Shown here: piece by piece, positions 1-8,728 of the stretch
Layout of the letters: the number at the start of each line of letters is the position of its first letter
Position numbering within the stretch: the stretch's first letter is position 1
Source: Chloroflexota bacterium
GTDB lineage: Bacteria > Chloroflexota > Chloroflexia > Thermomicrobiales > UBA6265
DNA: 64,000 bases
Assembly: GCA_023389575.1 (NCBI GenBank)
Contig: JAEWEG010000077.1
Coordinates: forward strand, 1-64,000
Direction: 5' to 3'
Notes under the pieces: generated by a model
What the model was told of the DNA's origin: nothing
The model's input: the letters and a program-made list of their open reading frames with translations, nothing else
The model's database searches: none
Program-made: the position numbers and the translations under genes

Positions 1-215
1 TTCCGGAACGGGCGGACCAGCGTGCGCGTCGCGGGAAGCAGCCAGGCCGCGGGCTCGGATTCGACAAGGCGGTGTACCGGCGCCGCAACGTCGTGGAACG
101 CTGCATCAACCGGCTCAAGCAGTGGCGAGGGATCGCGACGCGGTTCGATAAGCGGGGCGTCAATTATCGCGCCATGGTCGTCGTCGCCTCGCTCATGATC
201 TGGCTCGGCTCATGA
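1..215 (+). CDS. IS5-family transposase, C-terminal fragment
   Basis: The reading frame is open from the window edge and ends at TGA 213-215. It shows the typical end of an IS5-type DDE transposase: RRNVVERCINRLKQWRGIAT, then RFDK and a hydrophobic tail. In this family the Glu of VVER is usually the last acidic residue of the DDE triad. Only about 70 residues are present because the window begins inside the gene, so it cannot be judged whether the element is intact. No terminal inverted repeat is obvious just downstream. Confidence 0.8.
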   Translation, partial: PERADQRARRGKQPGRGLGFDKAVYRRRNVVERCINRLKQWRGIATRFDKRGVNYRAMVVVASLMIWLGS

Positions 216-263
216 TTTGTCAGACACGCCCTAAACCCAACCTTCCACGGCATGGAGTCTCGC

Positions 264-1037
264 ATGAGCGAATCACTTCCCGAGCACGTCCAGCGCAACC
301 GCGCGGAATGGGACACCTGGGCCGCCAGCTACGCCGAGTGGGCGCCGCGCGCCTGGTCCCAGGAGGAGATCACCTGGGGCACCTTTTCCATTCCCGAACG
401 CGGCGTCGGCGCGCTGCCGCCCTCGGTCGAGGGCATGGACACAATCGAACTCGGCTGCGGCACCGCCTACATCTCCGCCTGGCTCGCGCGGCTTGGCGCG
501 AAGCCGGTCGGCATCGACAACTCACCGAAACAACTGGAAACCGCCCGCCGGATGCAGCAACGGTTCGGCATCGAGTTTCCGCTCCACCTGGGCAACGCCG
601 AGCAATTGCCCTTCCCGGATGCCAGCTTCGACCTGGCGATCAGCGAGTACGGCGCGTCGATTTGGTGCGATCCATACCTCTGGATCCCCGAGGCTGCCCG
701 CGTCCTTCGCCCCGGCGGCCACCTCGTGTTTCTCTGCAACGGCATCCTGGTGCCGCTCTGTTCATCGCCGAACGACACCATCGACACGCCTGTTCACGAA
801 TGTCTCCAGCGCCCCTTGTTCGGCATGCACCGCTTCGAGTGGCCGGATGACACCAGCGTCGAGTTTCACTTGCCCCATGGCGAGATGATCCGCCTGCTGC
901 GCGCCAGCGGCTTCGACATCGAGCAGTTGATCGAACTCCAACCCGCCGAAGACGCCACGGCCGCCGTCGAGAGCGTTTCCCTGGAATGGGCCCGCCAGTG
1001 GCCGAGCGAGGAAATCTGGGTCGCCCGCAAACGCTGA
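264..1037 (+). CDS. Class I SAM-dependent methyltransferase
   Basis: A 257-residue predicted cytoplasmic methyltransferase. The SAM-binding motif I is ELGCGTAYISAWLARLG, followed by a motif II acidic residue (VGIDNSP), then FPDASFDLAISEYG and a post-motif (AARVLRPGGHLVF), all typical of Methyltransf_11/25 proteins. The acceptor substrate cannot be told from sequence. The start at 264 is preferred over an in-frame ATG at 252 because GGAG lies 8 bases before it. It stands alone between the transposase fragment and the convergent restriction genes. Confidence 0.85.
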   Translation: MSESLPEHVQRNRAEWDTWAASYAEWAPRAWSQEEITWGTFSIPERGVGALPPSVEGMDTIELGCGTAYISAWLARLGAKPVGIDNSPKQLETARRMQQRFGIEFPLHLGNAEQLPFPDASFDLAISEYGASIWCDPYLWIPEAARVLRPGGHLVFLCNGILVPLCSSPNDTIDTPVHECLQRPLFGMHRFEWPDDTSVEFHLPHGEMIRLLRASGFDIEQLIELQPAEDATAAVESVSLEWARQWPSEEIWVARKR

Positions 1038-1077
1038 ACGAGCGGGGAGCGGGAGATTCGCGATGACGGGTACATGG

Positions 1078-1965
1078 CTAATCAGCGACGAGCTTTCCCT
1101 CGGCGTTGAATGACTCCGTCGACGAAGCCGGCGGCGCTCCCCTGGATCGGATCGGCGTATCGGCACGCTCCAGCAAAGTGCGCACGCGGTTGATCGAATA
1201 CCCGGTTTCCGTGGCGATATCCCGAATCGAGTGACCAGACTCATACCTGCGGCGCAACTCTTCGCCCAGGTATTCTGCCAGCTCATCGTCGATTCTCATG
1301 TGAAGCTGGAGTTGGGGAACCTCAATCGGTCCTCCCTTGTATCCAGCATGAACCTTGCCCCGAGGCTCCACGGCGTCATCGGACTCGTCTCCCCAAACGG
1401 TCCAGCCACGCATGGGATGACGCGCGAACATTTCGAGGTACGGACCTGGAGAGCACTCCTCGATCAGGTCGTACTGTTCGTCGGGCTTGCGTGAGTGTTC
1501 CCTCTTTCGCGTTTCGATCATGTTGACCTGTCGCCGGGCAGGCTGAAGCGTTCGCATGCTTCCTCGCACACCGAACAGCAAAATTTCGGTTACGTTGCGA
1601 AAGTAGAAGCCCACGCCCCTGCCATCCGGCCCACCATCCTTCCGGCGCTTGGCCCAGATGATGTTGGAGACATAGCGAAATCCCCACGCCTCCATCACCT
1701 TGAGACCTTCTGGCAGCAAGGCATTGGGAACCCAGAGGTACAGGTGGGCGTTGTCCGCTGCAACATCGGCGACCGGCAGGGAACAGATGTCGTCAAGGCT
1801 CATGGTGGAATACCGGTCAAGCCGGCGATGTTCGGGAGCGACCTTGCCCGTGCGATTGGAGAATCGCCACGGGGGATCAGCCAGGATCGTCTTGAAGCCA
1901 CCCTCCGTGGTGGGCAGCGGCGGAGGCGCCTGGGATTCGCGAAGTGGTGGTGCGCTCTGGGTCAT
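1078..1965 (-). CDS. MT-A70-family adenine DNA methyltransferase with C-terminal helix-turn-helix
   Basis: A 295-residue protein. Residues about 24-200 match MT-A70 DNA adenine methylases: the catalytic DPPW motif at 30-33, then HLYLWVPNALLPEGLKVMEA, IIWAKRRKDG and RRQVNMIETRKREHSRKPDE. About residues 225-270 form a separate helix-turn-helix (LGEELRRRYESGHSIRDIAT, then GYSINRVRTLLERA), which is not part of the catalytic fold. The gene lies 69 bases downstream of the BglII-like nuclease on the same strand, so it is the likely protective methylase of a type II system, probably making N6-methyladenine. GGAG precedes the ATG. The added DNA-binding domain could aid site recognition or control its own promoter; that is inference. 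Confidence 0.88.
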   Translation of the reverse strand: MTQSAPPLRESQAPPPLPTTEGGFKTILADPPWRFSNRTGKVAPEHRRLDRYSTMSLDDICSLPVADVAADNAHLYLWVPNALLPEGLKVMEAWGFRYVSNIIWAKRRKDGGPDGRGVGFYFRNVTEILLFGVRGSMRTLQPARRQVNMIETRKREHSRKPDEQYDLIEECSPGPYLEMFARHPMRGWTVWGDESDDAVEPRGKVHAGYKGGPIEVPQLQLHMRIDDELAEYLGEELRRRYESGHSIRDIATETGYSINRVRTLLERADTPIRSRGAPPASSTESFNAEGKLVAD

Positions 1966-1979
1966 GCTGGCTCCATTTA

Positions 1980-2008
1980 AGATCTTTCGATCACTATGGA
2001 GTAGATCT
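1980..2008 (-). promoter_or_regulatory. Paired AGATCT sites in the restriction-modification spacer
   Basis: The 69-base spacer between the nuclease stop and the methylase start holds two AGATCT hexamers, at 1980-1985 and 2003-2008, 23 bases apart, in an A+T-rich stretch. AGATCT is the BglII recognition sequence. The hexamer also occurs by chance elsewhere in the window (for example 22191, 23438, 28409), so a regulatory role through methylation or HTH binding is a hypothesis. Confidence 0.4.
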
Positions 2009-2034
2009 TATCACATGGTTCTCGAAATGGATGC

Positions 2035-2757
2035 TCACCACAGGGTCTGACGAGCGCCAAAAGCTTCAGCAATCACCTCAAACCCCACAATGCGAGCGGG
2101 CTCGATACCTATCACAAGGAGAGGACACTCACCGCCACCGCCAAGGTTGATCCGGGGGATCAGCTTGTCCCAGTGAGTGGTCGATGTCCCGTATTTCTTG
2201 CTGCCAGCAGCCGAACCCGTCTTGATCACCGGGCCGATATGCTTCTGGAGTTCAGGGCCCCGGGTGATGATGATGCCAACCGCCAATGCCCCTTCCCGAT
2301 GAAGCGCGGCGAAGTTGATAAGGTCACGATCGAAGAATGGATCCTTGTTATTCCACTCCATCTCGATCGCGACGCCTGGATAATCGCTTGACTCAGCTCC
2401 AGGAGCGAACATGTCGATCTCATGACCGCGGGTGGAATGGATCTGCACGTCGTCGATGCGCTTCGAAATCGTGATATTGCGCTTGCCCCAGCCGCGCTGC
2501 TCCAGAAGCGAGTCGAACCGGATCGTCTGCGTTGCCCTGCTGCCCCCGCCACGAGTCAGTTCATCAATATCGATCCGATATTCGCCAAGTACCTCTCGAA
2601 GGTCACGATACCGCTCCGGAAACGCCTCGCGCAGGATGAGGTCGGCGTAGCGGGTTACTCCATAGCGGTACCCATCCGGAAGGTCATCGACATTTGGTGT
2701 CCGAACGACACCCGGTGGATCGGACAATCCCTCAACTGGCAATTGCACGTCATCCAT
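2035..2757 (-). CDS. BglII-family type II restriction endonuclease
   Basis: About 240 residues. The core matches the BglII/BstYI family: HEIDMF (residues about 112-117), then VAIEMEWNNKDPFFDRDL with the Glu-x-Glu pair, then ALHREGALAVGIIITRGPEL. In PD-(D/E)xK-like nucleases of this family the first Asp and the following Glu residues bind metal. The start at 2757 has GGGAG about 7 bases upstream; a GTG at 2811 would add 18 residues. The methylase follows on the same strand. The recognition site is not proven but may be AGATCT or a relative (RGATCY). The region is less GC-rich than its neighbours, as expected of a mobile defence gene. Confidence 0.85.
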   Translation of the reverse strand: MDDVQLPVEGLSDPPGVVRTPNVDDLPDGYRYGVTRYADLILREAFPERYRDLREVLGEYRIDIDELTRGGGSRATQTIRFDSLLEQRGWGKRNITISKRIDDVQIHSTRGHEIDMFAPGAESSDYPGVAIEMEWNNKDPFFDRDLINFAALHREGALAVGIIITRGPELQKHIGPVIKTGSAAGSKKYGTSTTHWDKLIPRINLGGGGECPLLVIGIEPARIVGFEVIAEAFGARQTLW

Positions 2758-2904
2758 GGGCATGCTCCCAAACTCTGCTCTCGTTACTGACGTTGATGTC
2801 GTTCTCGGCACTGCCCCAAATCACTGTCGCACCATCCGGTGCCGGTGTCCAACCCAGCCCCCTCCAAAAGTCTCCCAATGTCCCCCAGATCACCCGCATG
2901 GCAC

Positions 2905-2946
2905 AACGAGAACGCCGCGACCGAATTGGTCGCGGCGTTCTCGTTT
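2905..2946. terminator. Perfect 18-bp stem-loop terminator
   Basis: AACGAGAACGCCGCGACC (2905-2922) pairs perfectly with 2928-2945 around the loop GAATT, followed by TTTG. It lies just beyond the 3' end of the MMPL gene (minus strand, stop at 2974) and upstream of the nuclease gene, so it probably ends MMPL transcription and insulates the restriction locus. Confidence 0.8.
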
Positions 2947-2973
2947 GTGTGATCCGTCAGGTCGTCGCGGTGG

Positions 2974-5301
2974 CTACTCGCCAGCCGCCCCGCCCGGAAC
3001 CACCGGCGGCGTGAGACCGCCATCGTTGGTGTGCACCACCTGCACCGGCGCGCCCTCGACCCGGAGGTCCGGCAGCCAGCGCAGCCACCGCGGCAGGTAC
3101 CAGTTGCGGTCACCCAGCAGCGCCATCGCCGAGGGCACCAGGATCGAGCGAACGATCGTCGCATCAATCAGCACCGCCACTCCAAGGCCGAAGCCCATCT
3201 GCTGCAACATCACCAGCCGTCCGGAGGCGAACCCGCCGAACACCGCCACCATGATCAGGGCCGCGCCCGTGATGATCTTGGCCGTCGAATGCAGGCCAAC
3301 CGCCACCGATTCGGTGTTGCGACCCGTGAGGTCGTAGTGCTCGCGAATCCGGCTCAGCAGGAACACGTGGTAGTCCATGCTCAGGCCGAACAGCACGCAG
3401 AAGAGGAAGATCGGGATCCACGCCTCGACGGTCGGTGTCTGCTGCAGCCCGAGGACATCGTTGCCGATCCCCTTCTGGAACACCAGCACCAGCAGGCCGT
3501 AGGCCGCGCCAACCGAGAGCAGGTTCATCAGGATCGCCTTGGCCGACACCACCACCGACCGGAAGGCCAGCAGCAGGAGCAGGAAGCTCAATCCCAGCAC
3601 GAACGTCAGCACGTAGGGGGTGTAGTCGCTCGTGATCGTGAAGAAGTCCTGGTTGAACGCCGTCTCGCCGGTCACGAACACCGTCGCGCCAGTCGAATCG
3701 AACGTCGCGGGCACGAGGTCATCGCGCAGCAGGTCGATCTGGGCATACGACCGGTCGTCGTTCACCGGGGTGTTCAGCGTCACTTCCATCAGGGCCACGG
3801 TGCCCTGGTCGTTCCAGCGAATCCAGCCTTCCTCGGGAATGGGCAGGAACGCCGGCTTGGTCCCACCGTTGCCATCGCTCACCGTTTGAGCCATGAGCGA
3901 TTCGCGGAATCCCGCGACCTGTGGGTTCACCTGGTCGGGATTCCCTTCGATCGCGAACTGCACCGGCGAGAGCCGCCCGGCCGAGAACTGCTCGTCCAGG
4001 ATCTCGAAACCCTGGCGGGCGTGGCTGTCCTCCGGCATGGTCTCCACGCCGGCGAACCCGGTATTGATGTCCAGGTACGGAATCGCCGCCAGCAGCAGCA
4101 GCGCCACCGCCACCACCAGGCCAATCACGGGCCGCGCCATCACCGTCCTGGTGATCCGGCCCCAGAAGCCGCGGTACACCGCGTCGGTATCCTCGGCCTC
4201 GGAAATCGCCTTCGAGTAGTCACGCTTGCGTGGCCAGTCGATCTTGTCACCCAGCAGGCTTAGCACGGCCGGCACCAGCGTGATGGTGGCGAACACCGCC
4301 ACGATCACCACCGTGACCGCGCCAATCGCCAGCGCCTGGAAAATCGAGGCCGGCATGATGAACATGCCCAGCAGCGCCAGCATCACGGTGCCGCCCGAGA
4401 AGGCAACGGCCTTGCCCGCGGTGCCGCCAGTAATGCCGATCGCCTCCGAAACCGGATGTCCCCGGCGTCGCTCCTCGCGATACCGTTCCACCACGAACAG
4501 CGCGTAGTCGATGCCGACCGCGAGGCCGATCATGGTGATCATGCTGGTGACGAAGAACGAGAGGTCAACCGCCTGGCTGATCAGCGCCGTGATGCCGAAC
4601 GCGATCACGATCGAAACGACCGCCAGGATGATCGGGATGCCGGCCGCGACCAGCGCCGCGAACACCACCACCAGGATGATCATGGCGGCGATGATGCCGA
4701 TCGTCTCACCCCGGGCAATGTCCTCCTCGGAGATGACGTTGTTCTCCTCGCCAATGCTCACGTAGCCAACCGAGATCACCTCGACCTCGTCGCTCGAAAA
4801 CCCTTCGAGCCGTTCGAGATACGCCGGGGCGTTCTCCATCGCCTCGTCGAGGTCGCCCACCAGCGTCACCGGGATCAGGGTGGTGCGGCCGTCTTCCGAC
4901 ACGATGGAACTGGCGACGTTGGCGGTGGCCGGGTCGGCGCTGAGCTCGTAGTAGTTCATCACCGATTCGGTGGCCACCACGTCCGGCATGCTCCGCAGGT
5001 CGGCGGTGAGCGCCTCAACGCGCTCCTGGAATGCCGGGTCGTCCACCGTTAGCGTGTCGGAGTGGACCACGATTGTTTCATCGGTGGGATTGTTGTCCAC
5101 CAGGCCCGCGTCTTCGAGCAGGGTGGCGCCCGCCTGGGCCTCGGGCTCGTTGGTGAAGGTGAATTCGGTGGTGGTTTTCATGCCGAGCGATCCCATGATC
5201 ACCACGGCCACGATCATGGCCACCACCCAGGCGCCAACGGTCCACCAGGGGCGCCTGGCGCTGGCTTCGGCAAGTTTGGTTGTGGAAGGAATGAAGCTCA
5301 T
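2974..5301 (-). CDS. MMPL-family RND transporter
   Basis: A 775-residue integral membrane protein of the MMPL/RND superfamily. An N-terminal membrane segment (residues about 18-38) is followed by an outside domain, a first bundle of five or six helices containing GLAVGIDYALFVVERYREE, a second outside domain, and a second bundle with FGLSMDYHVFLLSRIREHYD. The paired GxxxDY motifs of the two halves are the expected proton-relay signature. The family exports lipids, drugs or other hydrophobic compounds using the proton gradient. AAGGG precedes the ATG. No regulator or partner is adjacent, so the substrate is unknown. Confidence 0.92.
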   Translation of the reverse strand: MSFIPSTTKLAEASARRPWWTVGAWVVAMIVAVVIMGSLGMKTTTEFTFTNEPEAQAGATLLEDAGLVDNNPTDETIVVHSDTLTVDDPAFQERVEALTADLRSMPDVVATESVMNYYELSADPATANVASSIVSEDGRTTLIPVTLVGDLDEAMENAPAYLERLEGFSSDEVEVISVGYVSIGEENNVISEEDIARGETIGIIAAMIILVVVFAALVAAGIPIILAVVSIVIAFGITALISQAVDLSFFVTSMITMIGLAVGIDYALFVVERYREERRRGHPVSEAIGITGGTAGKAVAFSGGTVMLALLGMFIMPASIFQALAIGAVTVVIVAVFATITLVPAVLSLLGDKIDWPRKRDYSKAISEAEDTDAVYRGFWGRITRTVMARPVIGLVVAVALLLLAAIPYLDINTGFAGVETMPEDSHARQGFEILDEQFSAGRLSPVQFAIEGNPDQVNPQVAGFRESLMAQTVSDGNGGTKPAFLPIPEEGWIRWNDQGTVALMEVTLNTPVNDDRSYAQIDLLRDDLVPATFDSTGATVFVTGETAFNQDFFTITSDYTPYVLTFVLGLSFLLLLLAFRSVVVSAKAILMNLLSVGAAYGLLVLVFQKGIGNDVLGLQQTPTVEAWIPIFLFCVLFGLSMDYHVFLLSRIREHYDLTGRNTESVAVGLHSTAKIITGAALIMVAVFGGFASGRLVMLQQMGFGLGVAVLIDATIVRSILVPSAMALLGDRNWYLPRWLRWLPDLRVEGAPVQVVHTNDGGLTPPVVPGGAAGE

Positions 5302-6002
5302 CGGCGAACCCTTGAATAGTCATGAATGGAGCGGATGGACAACCGATCGGGAAGTCCGGACCGCCGGGGCTGGAGTGCGATGAGGCCTGGCCTGCCAGGC
5401 CGGGGAAGTTGCCGGGGCAGCCGCCGCAAGGCGGGAATGGCAACCGGTGACGGGGATGGTTGCATGATCGATCTCTCTCCTTCGTGGCGCTTCGCCGCGC
5501 CAGCGAACTGTCTTCGATCAGCACCCACCGCTCGGGCCAGGGGGTTCACGGCCAGGGGGGACCATCCAGGCGGCTCAAGGGAGGAGCCGTCCAGTCCGCG
5601 GGAGCGGAGATGCTGATGGGCCGGTGACGCCGGTGGTTCCGGCTCCGGAACTCGACGTTGAGCCCGGATGCCGGATACCGGCCGTGCAAGGAAGGAAGGG
5701 AACCCGGCGCGGCGGACGCGGGTGGGACGGAACGGAGGGTATCGGTGGTTCGCATCCGCCTTGTGGGTCCGGCCCTGGAGCTCCGGGGCCAATTGGGGCT
5801 CCCGGTCCGCGTCCTGGCACCAGCATCGCTACCGTGGGCGCGTCGCCGGTTGGTTTGGTCGCTCAGGGCGTCACCGGCAATGATTCCAGTCTGCCGAGAG
5901 ATCGGGTGAAAATTGTCACAATGGTGTTACGGCGTGATGAATGATCTGTGTGAATGTCCAGGCCGGCCGGGGTGAGCTGGCCTGGAATCCAGGCGTCGAT
6001 GC
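5302..6002. other. Intergenic region without a credible gene
   Basis: About 700 bases between the MMPL start and the end of the cupredoxin gene. Several overlapping frames are open, but all give Arg/Pro/Gly-rich peptides with no recognisable domain, as expected by chance at this GC content. A short A+T-richer patch near 5907-5935 (AAAATTGTCACAATGGTGTT) might hold a promoter or operator, but nothing pins it to a gene. Confidence 0.5.
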
Positions 6003-6941
6003 CTACGCCACCATGAACGGCATCACCATGCCGAGCGCCGCGTGCGGGGCGCCGGTTTCGGTGTCGGGAATGAAGCAGATCGCCACGTACTCGCCCGCCG
6101 TGAGCTCCAGCGGCAGGAAGTTCGTCAGGCCAGGGTTCATCGGGGCCACGCCGCCGATGTTGGCGAACGGCGGCGGTCCCTGCATCTCGGCCGGAGCCGC
6201 TTCCGGCGTCGCGGACGGCGGCGCCATGACCATCTCGAGCAGCATGTCAGAGGTGAATCCTTCAGCAAGCTGCATCACGAGTATCTCGTGAATCGCCGCG
6301 CCCGTATTGACCACCTCGAACATGACCGGTCCGGCGGCGATCTCCGTCTCCAGCCCGTGGAACATCATTTCCATCAGCTCGATCGTGGCGTCGGCCTCCG
6401 GCGCCGGGGCGGTCACCGCCGCCGGGGTCGTGACTTCCACCACGGCCTGCATGCCCATCATGTAGTGCGGCATGCCATCTTCGCCCGGGATCGCGCAGAT
6501 CAGCACGTAGGTGCCCGCCGGGAGGTCGACGATGACCGAGGCCTTCCGGCCCGGGCCCGCCATCGGGCCACCGTGGCTGGTGGACACCGCGAACACGGCG
6601 CCGAAATCCGGGGTGGAAAGGGCGGCCTGCACATCTTCAAGCGTGGCGTCGTCGTTCACGCGCATGAACATCGCGTGATGATCCAATTCGCCCTGGTTGT
6701 CGAAGGTCAGCTTGACCACGCCGCCCTCGAAGGTCTCCGCGACGTCGAAGGACATCTCCTTCGCCACGATCACGAGTTCCGGATACTCCGCGTCCTGGGC
6801 CTTGTGGCCCGCGAGGGCGAACTGGGTTCCCCCCAGCGCCAACGCGACCCCCGCGCCGGCGCCGGCAACGGCCGCCCGCTGCAGGACAACACGACGCGAC
6901 AGGCGAGATTCAAGCATGGAAACGAGACGATCCTGGTACAT
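6003..6941 (-). CDS. Exported protein with two tandem cupredoxin-like domains
   Basis: A 312-residue protein with a Tat-type signal (LSRRVVLQRAAVAGAGAG) and a mature part made of two related domains, about residues 53-172 and 183-312. Each has the type 1 copper ligand pattern: domain 1 H88/H89, C149, H159, M164; domain 2 H218, C289, H300, M305. The Cys lies in a shared YV(L/A)IC(A/F)IP motif followed by His and Met. This suggests two blue-copper sites per chain, used for electron transfer or copper handling outside the membrane. An Ala/Pro-rich linker joins the domains. GGGAG precedes the ATG. It appears monocistronic. Confidence 0.8.
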   Translation of the reverse strand: MYQDRLVSMLESRLSRRVVLQRAAVAGAGAGVALALGGTQFALAGHKAQDAEYPELVIVAKEMSFDVAETFEGGVVKLTFDNQGELDHHAMFMRVNDDATLEDVQAALSTPDFGAVFAVSTSHGGPMAGPGRKASVIVDLPAGTYVLICAIPGEDGMPHYMMGMQAVVEVTTPAAVTAPAPEADATIELMEMMFHGLETEIAAGPVMFEVVNTGAAIHEILVMQLAEGFTSDMLLEMVMAPPSATPEAAPAEMQGPPPFANIGGVAPMNPGLTNFLPLELTAGEYVAICFIPDTETGAPHAALGMVMPFMVA

Positions 6942-7452
6942 CTAGCGTTACTCCCGGGTTCTTGCGCACCGGCGGGCACGATTGCTCGAGTCCTGGTAGT
7001 GCCGGCGCGTTGGTCGGTGGTGGACGCCCCATCTCCTGGGCACACGCAGGCTCACCCATCTGGTCGTGGGTGTCCTGACTGGTCTGGTTGTGGGGCCCCT
7101 GGTGAGAGCCACGGTGGCTTTCCCGCAGTGTGTAACGCCAGGCGATATTAATCGGTTCCCGGTTTCGCCAATCGATTTTTCAGGGGGCCATATTGGGGGC
7201 GCGCCGCCCACCCCGGAACAGGCGCGCGCGAAGCGACCGGGATGCTGGTCAACCCGCTTTCGGCAGTCCAGGGCGCCAACCCGGACGCCCTCGCATCCGG
7301 TCGATGTAGGTGAAATCGCGCGGGTCACGTGCGGAAGGGGGTCGCTCATCGACCGCGCTGAACGCGCGGTCGAGATAGCGAACTTTGGGGGAGCCTCGTG
7401 GCGGTTCTCCCCGGGCACGGGTCCGCCCAGGGAGACACCGGATCAGGTCACG
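6942..7452. other. Intergenic region with a small hairpin
   Basis: About 510 bases with no credible coding frame. An inverted repeat TCGACCGCGC (7349-7358), TGAAC, GCGCGGTCGA (7364-7373) lies about 80 bases downstream of the MarR gene and may end its transcript. It has no run of T residues, so this is uncertain. Confidence 0.4.
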
Positions 7453-7878
7453 TCATGCGTCCGAAGGATCGTCGGCGATCACACGCTGGAGGATACGGAT
7501 CAGTTCGGGGGCGGCGGTCAGCATTTCCTGGTGATGCACGGCCGACAACTGGCGCAGGGCCTCGTCACCCTCTTCGGTGAGGGTGACGTAGACCTTGCGG
7601 CGATCGGTCTCACCCTTCTGGCGGGAAACCAGCCCACGCGCTTCCGCCCGGGCAACCAGCTCAACCGCGCTGTGATGCCGAACCTGGAGCCGCTCGGCAA
7701 GGTCGCCAATCGTCAGCCTGCCTTCCGGGGACCCCTTGACGGCCAGCGCCAGCTGATGATGCTGGGGTTCGAGTCCCGCCCCCCGGGCCGCTTCCTCGCT
7801 GAAGTGCTGGAAGCGCCGTATCTGGTATCGAAATTCGGCCAGGGCCTCGTACCGCTCCCCGGAAAGATCCTCGCTCAT
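7453..7878 (-). CDS. MarR-family transcriptional regulator
   Basis: A 141-residue regulator, normal for the family. The winged helix-turn-helix spans about residues 45-110: RLTIGDLAERLQVRHHSAVE is the recognition region and GLVSRQKGETDRRKVYVTLT the wing with the DRR signature of MarR proteins. The start at 7878 is chosen because AAGGA lies 6 bases upstream; the frame is open to 7989 but the added residues are not MarR-like. It lies 88 bases downstream of the SDR gene on the same strand and may be co-transcribed with it. MarR proteins usually respond to small phenolic ligands or redox signals; the ligand is not evident here. Confidence 0.88.
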   Translation of the reverse strand: MSEDLSGERYEALAEFRYQIRRFQHFSEEAARGAGLEPQHHQLALAVKGSPEGRLTIGDLAERLQVRHHSAVELVARAEARGLVSRQKGETDRRKVYVTLTEEGDEALRQLSAVHHQEMLTAAPELIRILQRVIADDPSDA

Positions 7879-7966
7879 TCCAATCCTTCGTGCGTCACAA
7901 GACGATAAAGCACGCCAGCCCATGCCGTGCTTCCCATATTGTGGCCCACCGGCCGGGCAAAAGCCC

Positions 7967-8728
7967 CTAGCGGGCCACGTACCCTCCATCCACCGTCAGC
8001 GCCTCTCCCGTCGTGAACGCGGCGCCATCCGAGCACAGCCACAGCACCGCCGAGGCGATTTCCTCTGGTTTACCCATCCTGCCGACGGGTTGCATGGCGT
8101 TCGTCGCGGCCACCGCCTCGGGGCTGTCGCCGAGCGACCGTTCCACCATCGCCGTGGCGATCACACCCGGGCAAATCGCGTTTACCCGAATCCCGGTCTC
8201 GGCCACTTCCAGCGCCGCCGTCTTCGTCAGGCCAATCACGCCATGCTTGCTCGCCACGTAGGGCGCGGAGCCCGGAAAGCCGACCAGCCCGGCGATCGAC
8301 GCGCAGTTCACGATCACGCCGCTGCCCTGGGCCAGCATGTGCTTCAGCTCGGCCCGCATGCACAGCCAGGTGCCCTTCAGGTTCACATCGATCACGCGAT
8401 CCCAGTGTGCTTCGTCGCCATCCACCACGGATCCGGGTTCGCCCTCGATCCCCGCGTTGTTGTAGGCGAAATCGAGCCGCCCGTAGGTTTCCACGGTCTT
8501 CGCCACCATCGCCTCGACGGCCGCCGGATCGGAGACATCGGCCAGGACAAGCGTCGCCTCACCGCCCCCCTTCCGGATCATCTCCACGGTCTGGTCACCG
8601 CCGTCGGTGTCGCGGTCACCCACGATCACCTTCGCGCCCTGAGCGCCGAACGCGATCGCGGTCGCCCGGCCGATACCCGAGCCCGCGCCCGTCACCAACG
8701 CCACCTTGCCGGTAAAACTGCTATCCAC
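7967..8728 (-). CDS. SDR-family NAD(P)-dependent oxidoreductase
   Basis: A classical short-chain dehydrogenase of 253 residues. The cofactor motif TGAGSGIG is at residues 13-20, the NNAG motif follows, the catalytic Ser is in IVNCASIAGL and the YxxxK pair in SAPYVASKHG. The C-terminal TGEALTVDGGYVAR is typical of 3-oxoacyl-ACP-reductase or glucose-dehydrogenase-like SDRs. GTG at 8728 is the likely start because AAGGAG lies 6 bases before it; a TTG at 8734 directly abuts the ribosome site. An Asp after the second strand (VGDRD) suggests NAD(H) preference. The substrate is unknown. Confidence 0.9.
   Translation of the reverse strand: MDSSFTGKVALVTGAGSGIGRATAIAFGAQGAKVIVGDRDTDGGDQTVEMIRKGGGEATLVLADVSDPAAVEAMVAKTVETYGRLDFAYNNAGIEGEPGSVVDGDEAHWDRVIDVNLKGTWLCMRAELKHMLAQGSGVIVNCASIAGLVGFPGSAPYVASKHGVIGLTKTAALEVAETGIRVNAICPGVIATAMVERSLGDSPEAVAATNAMQPVGRMGKPEEIASAVLWLCSDGAAFTTGEALTVDGGYVAR

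Noticed and set aside
1980..2008. AGATCT pair as proof of the restriction target
   Set aside because: AGATCT also occurs inside ordinary genes (22191, 23438, 28409), so the pair is suggestive only; kept as a low-confidence regulatory feature.
3031..4263. 410-codon plus-strand frame inside the MMPL gene
   Set aside because: It is the antisense of a clear MMPL gene and is dominated by Arg, Gln and His, as expected from GC-rich codon periodicity.
5298..5792. 164-codon minus-strand frame before the MMPL gene
   Set aside because: Arg/Pro/Ser-rich chance frame with no signal or domain.
7066..7908. 280-codon plus-strand frame across the MarR gene
   Set aside because: The minus-strand MarR gene explains this region; the plus frame has no domain.
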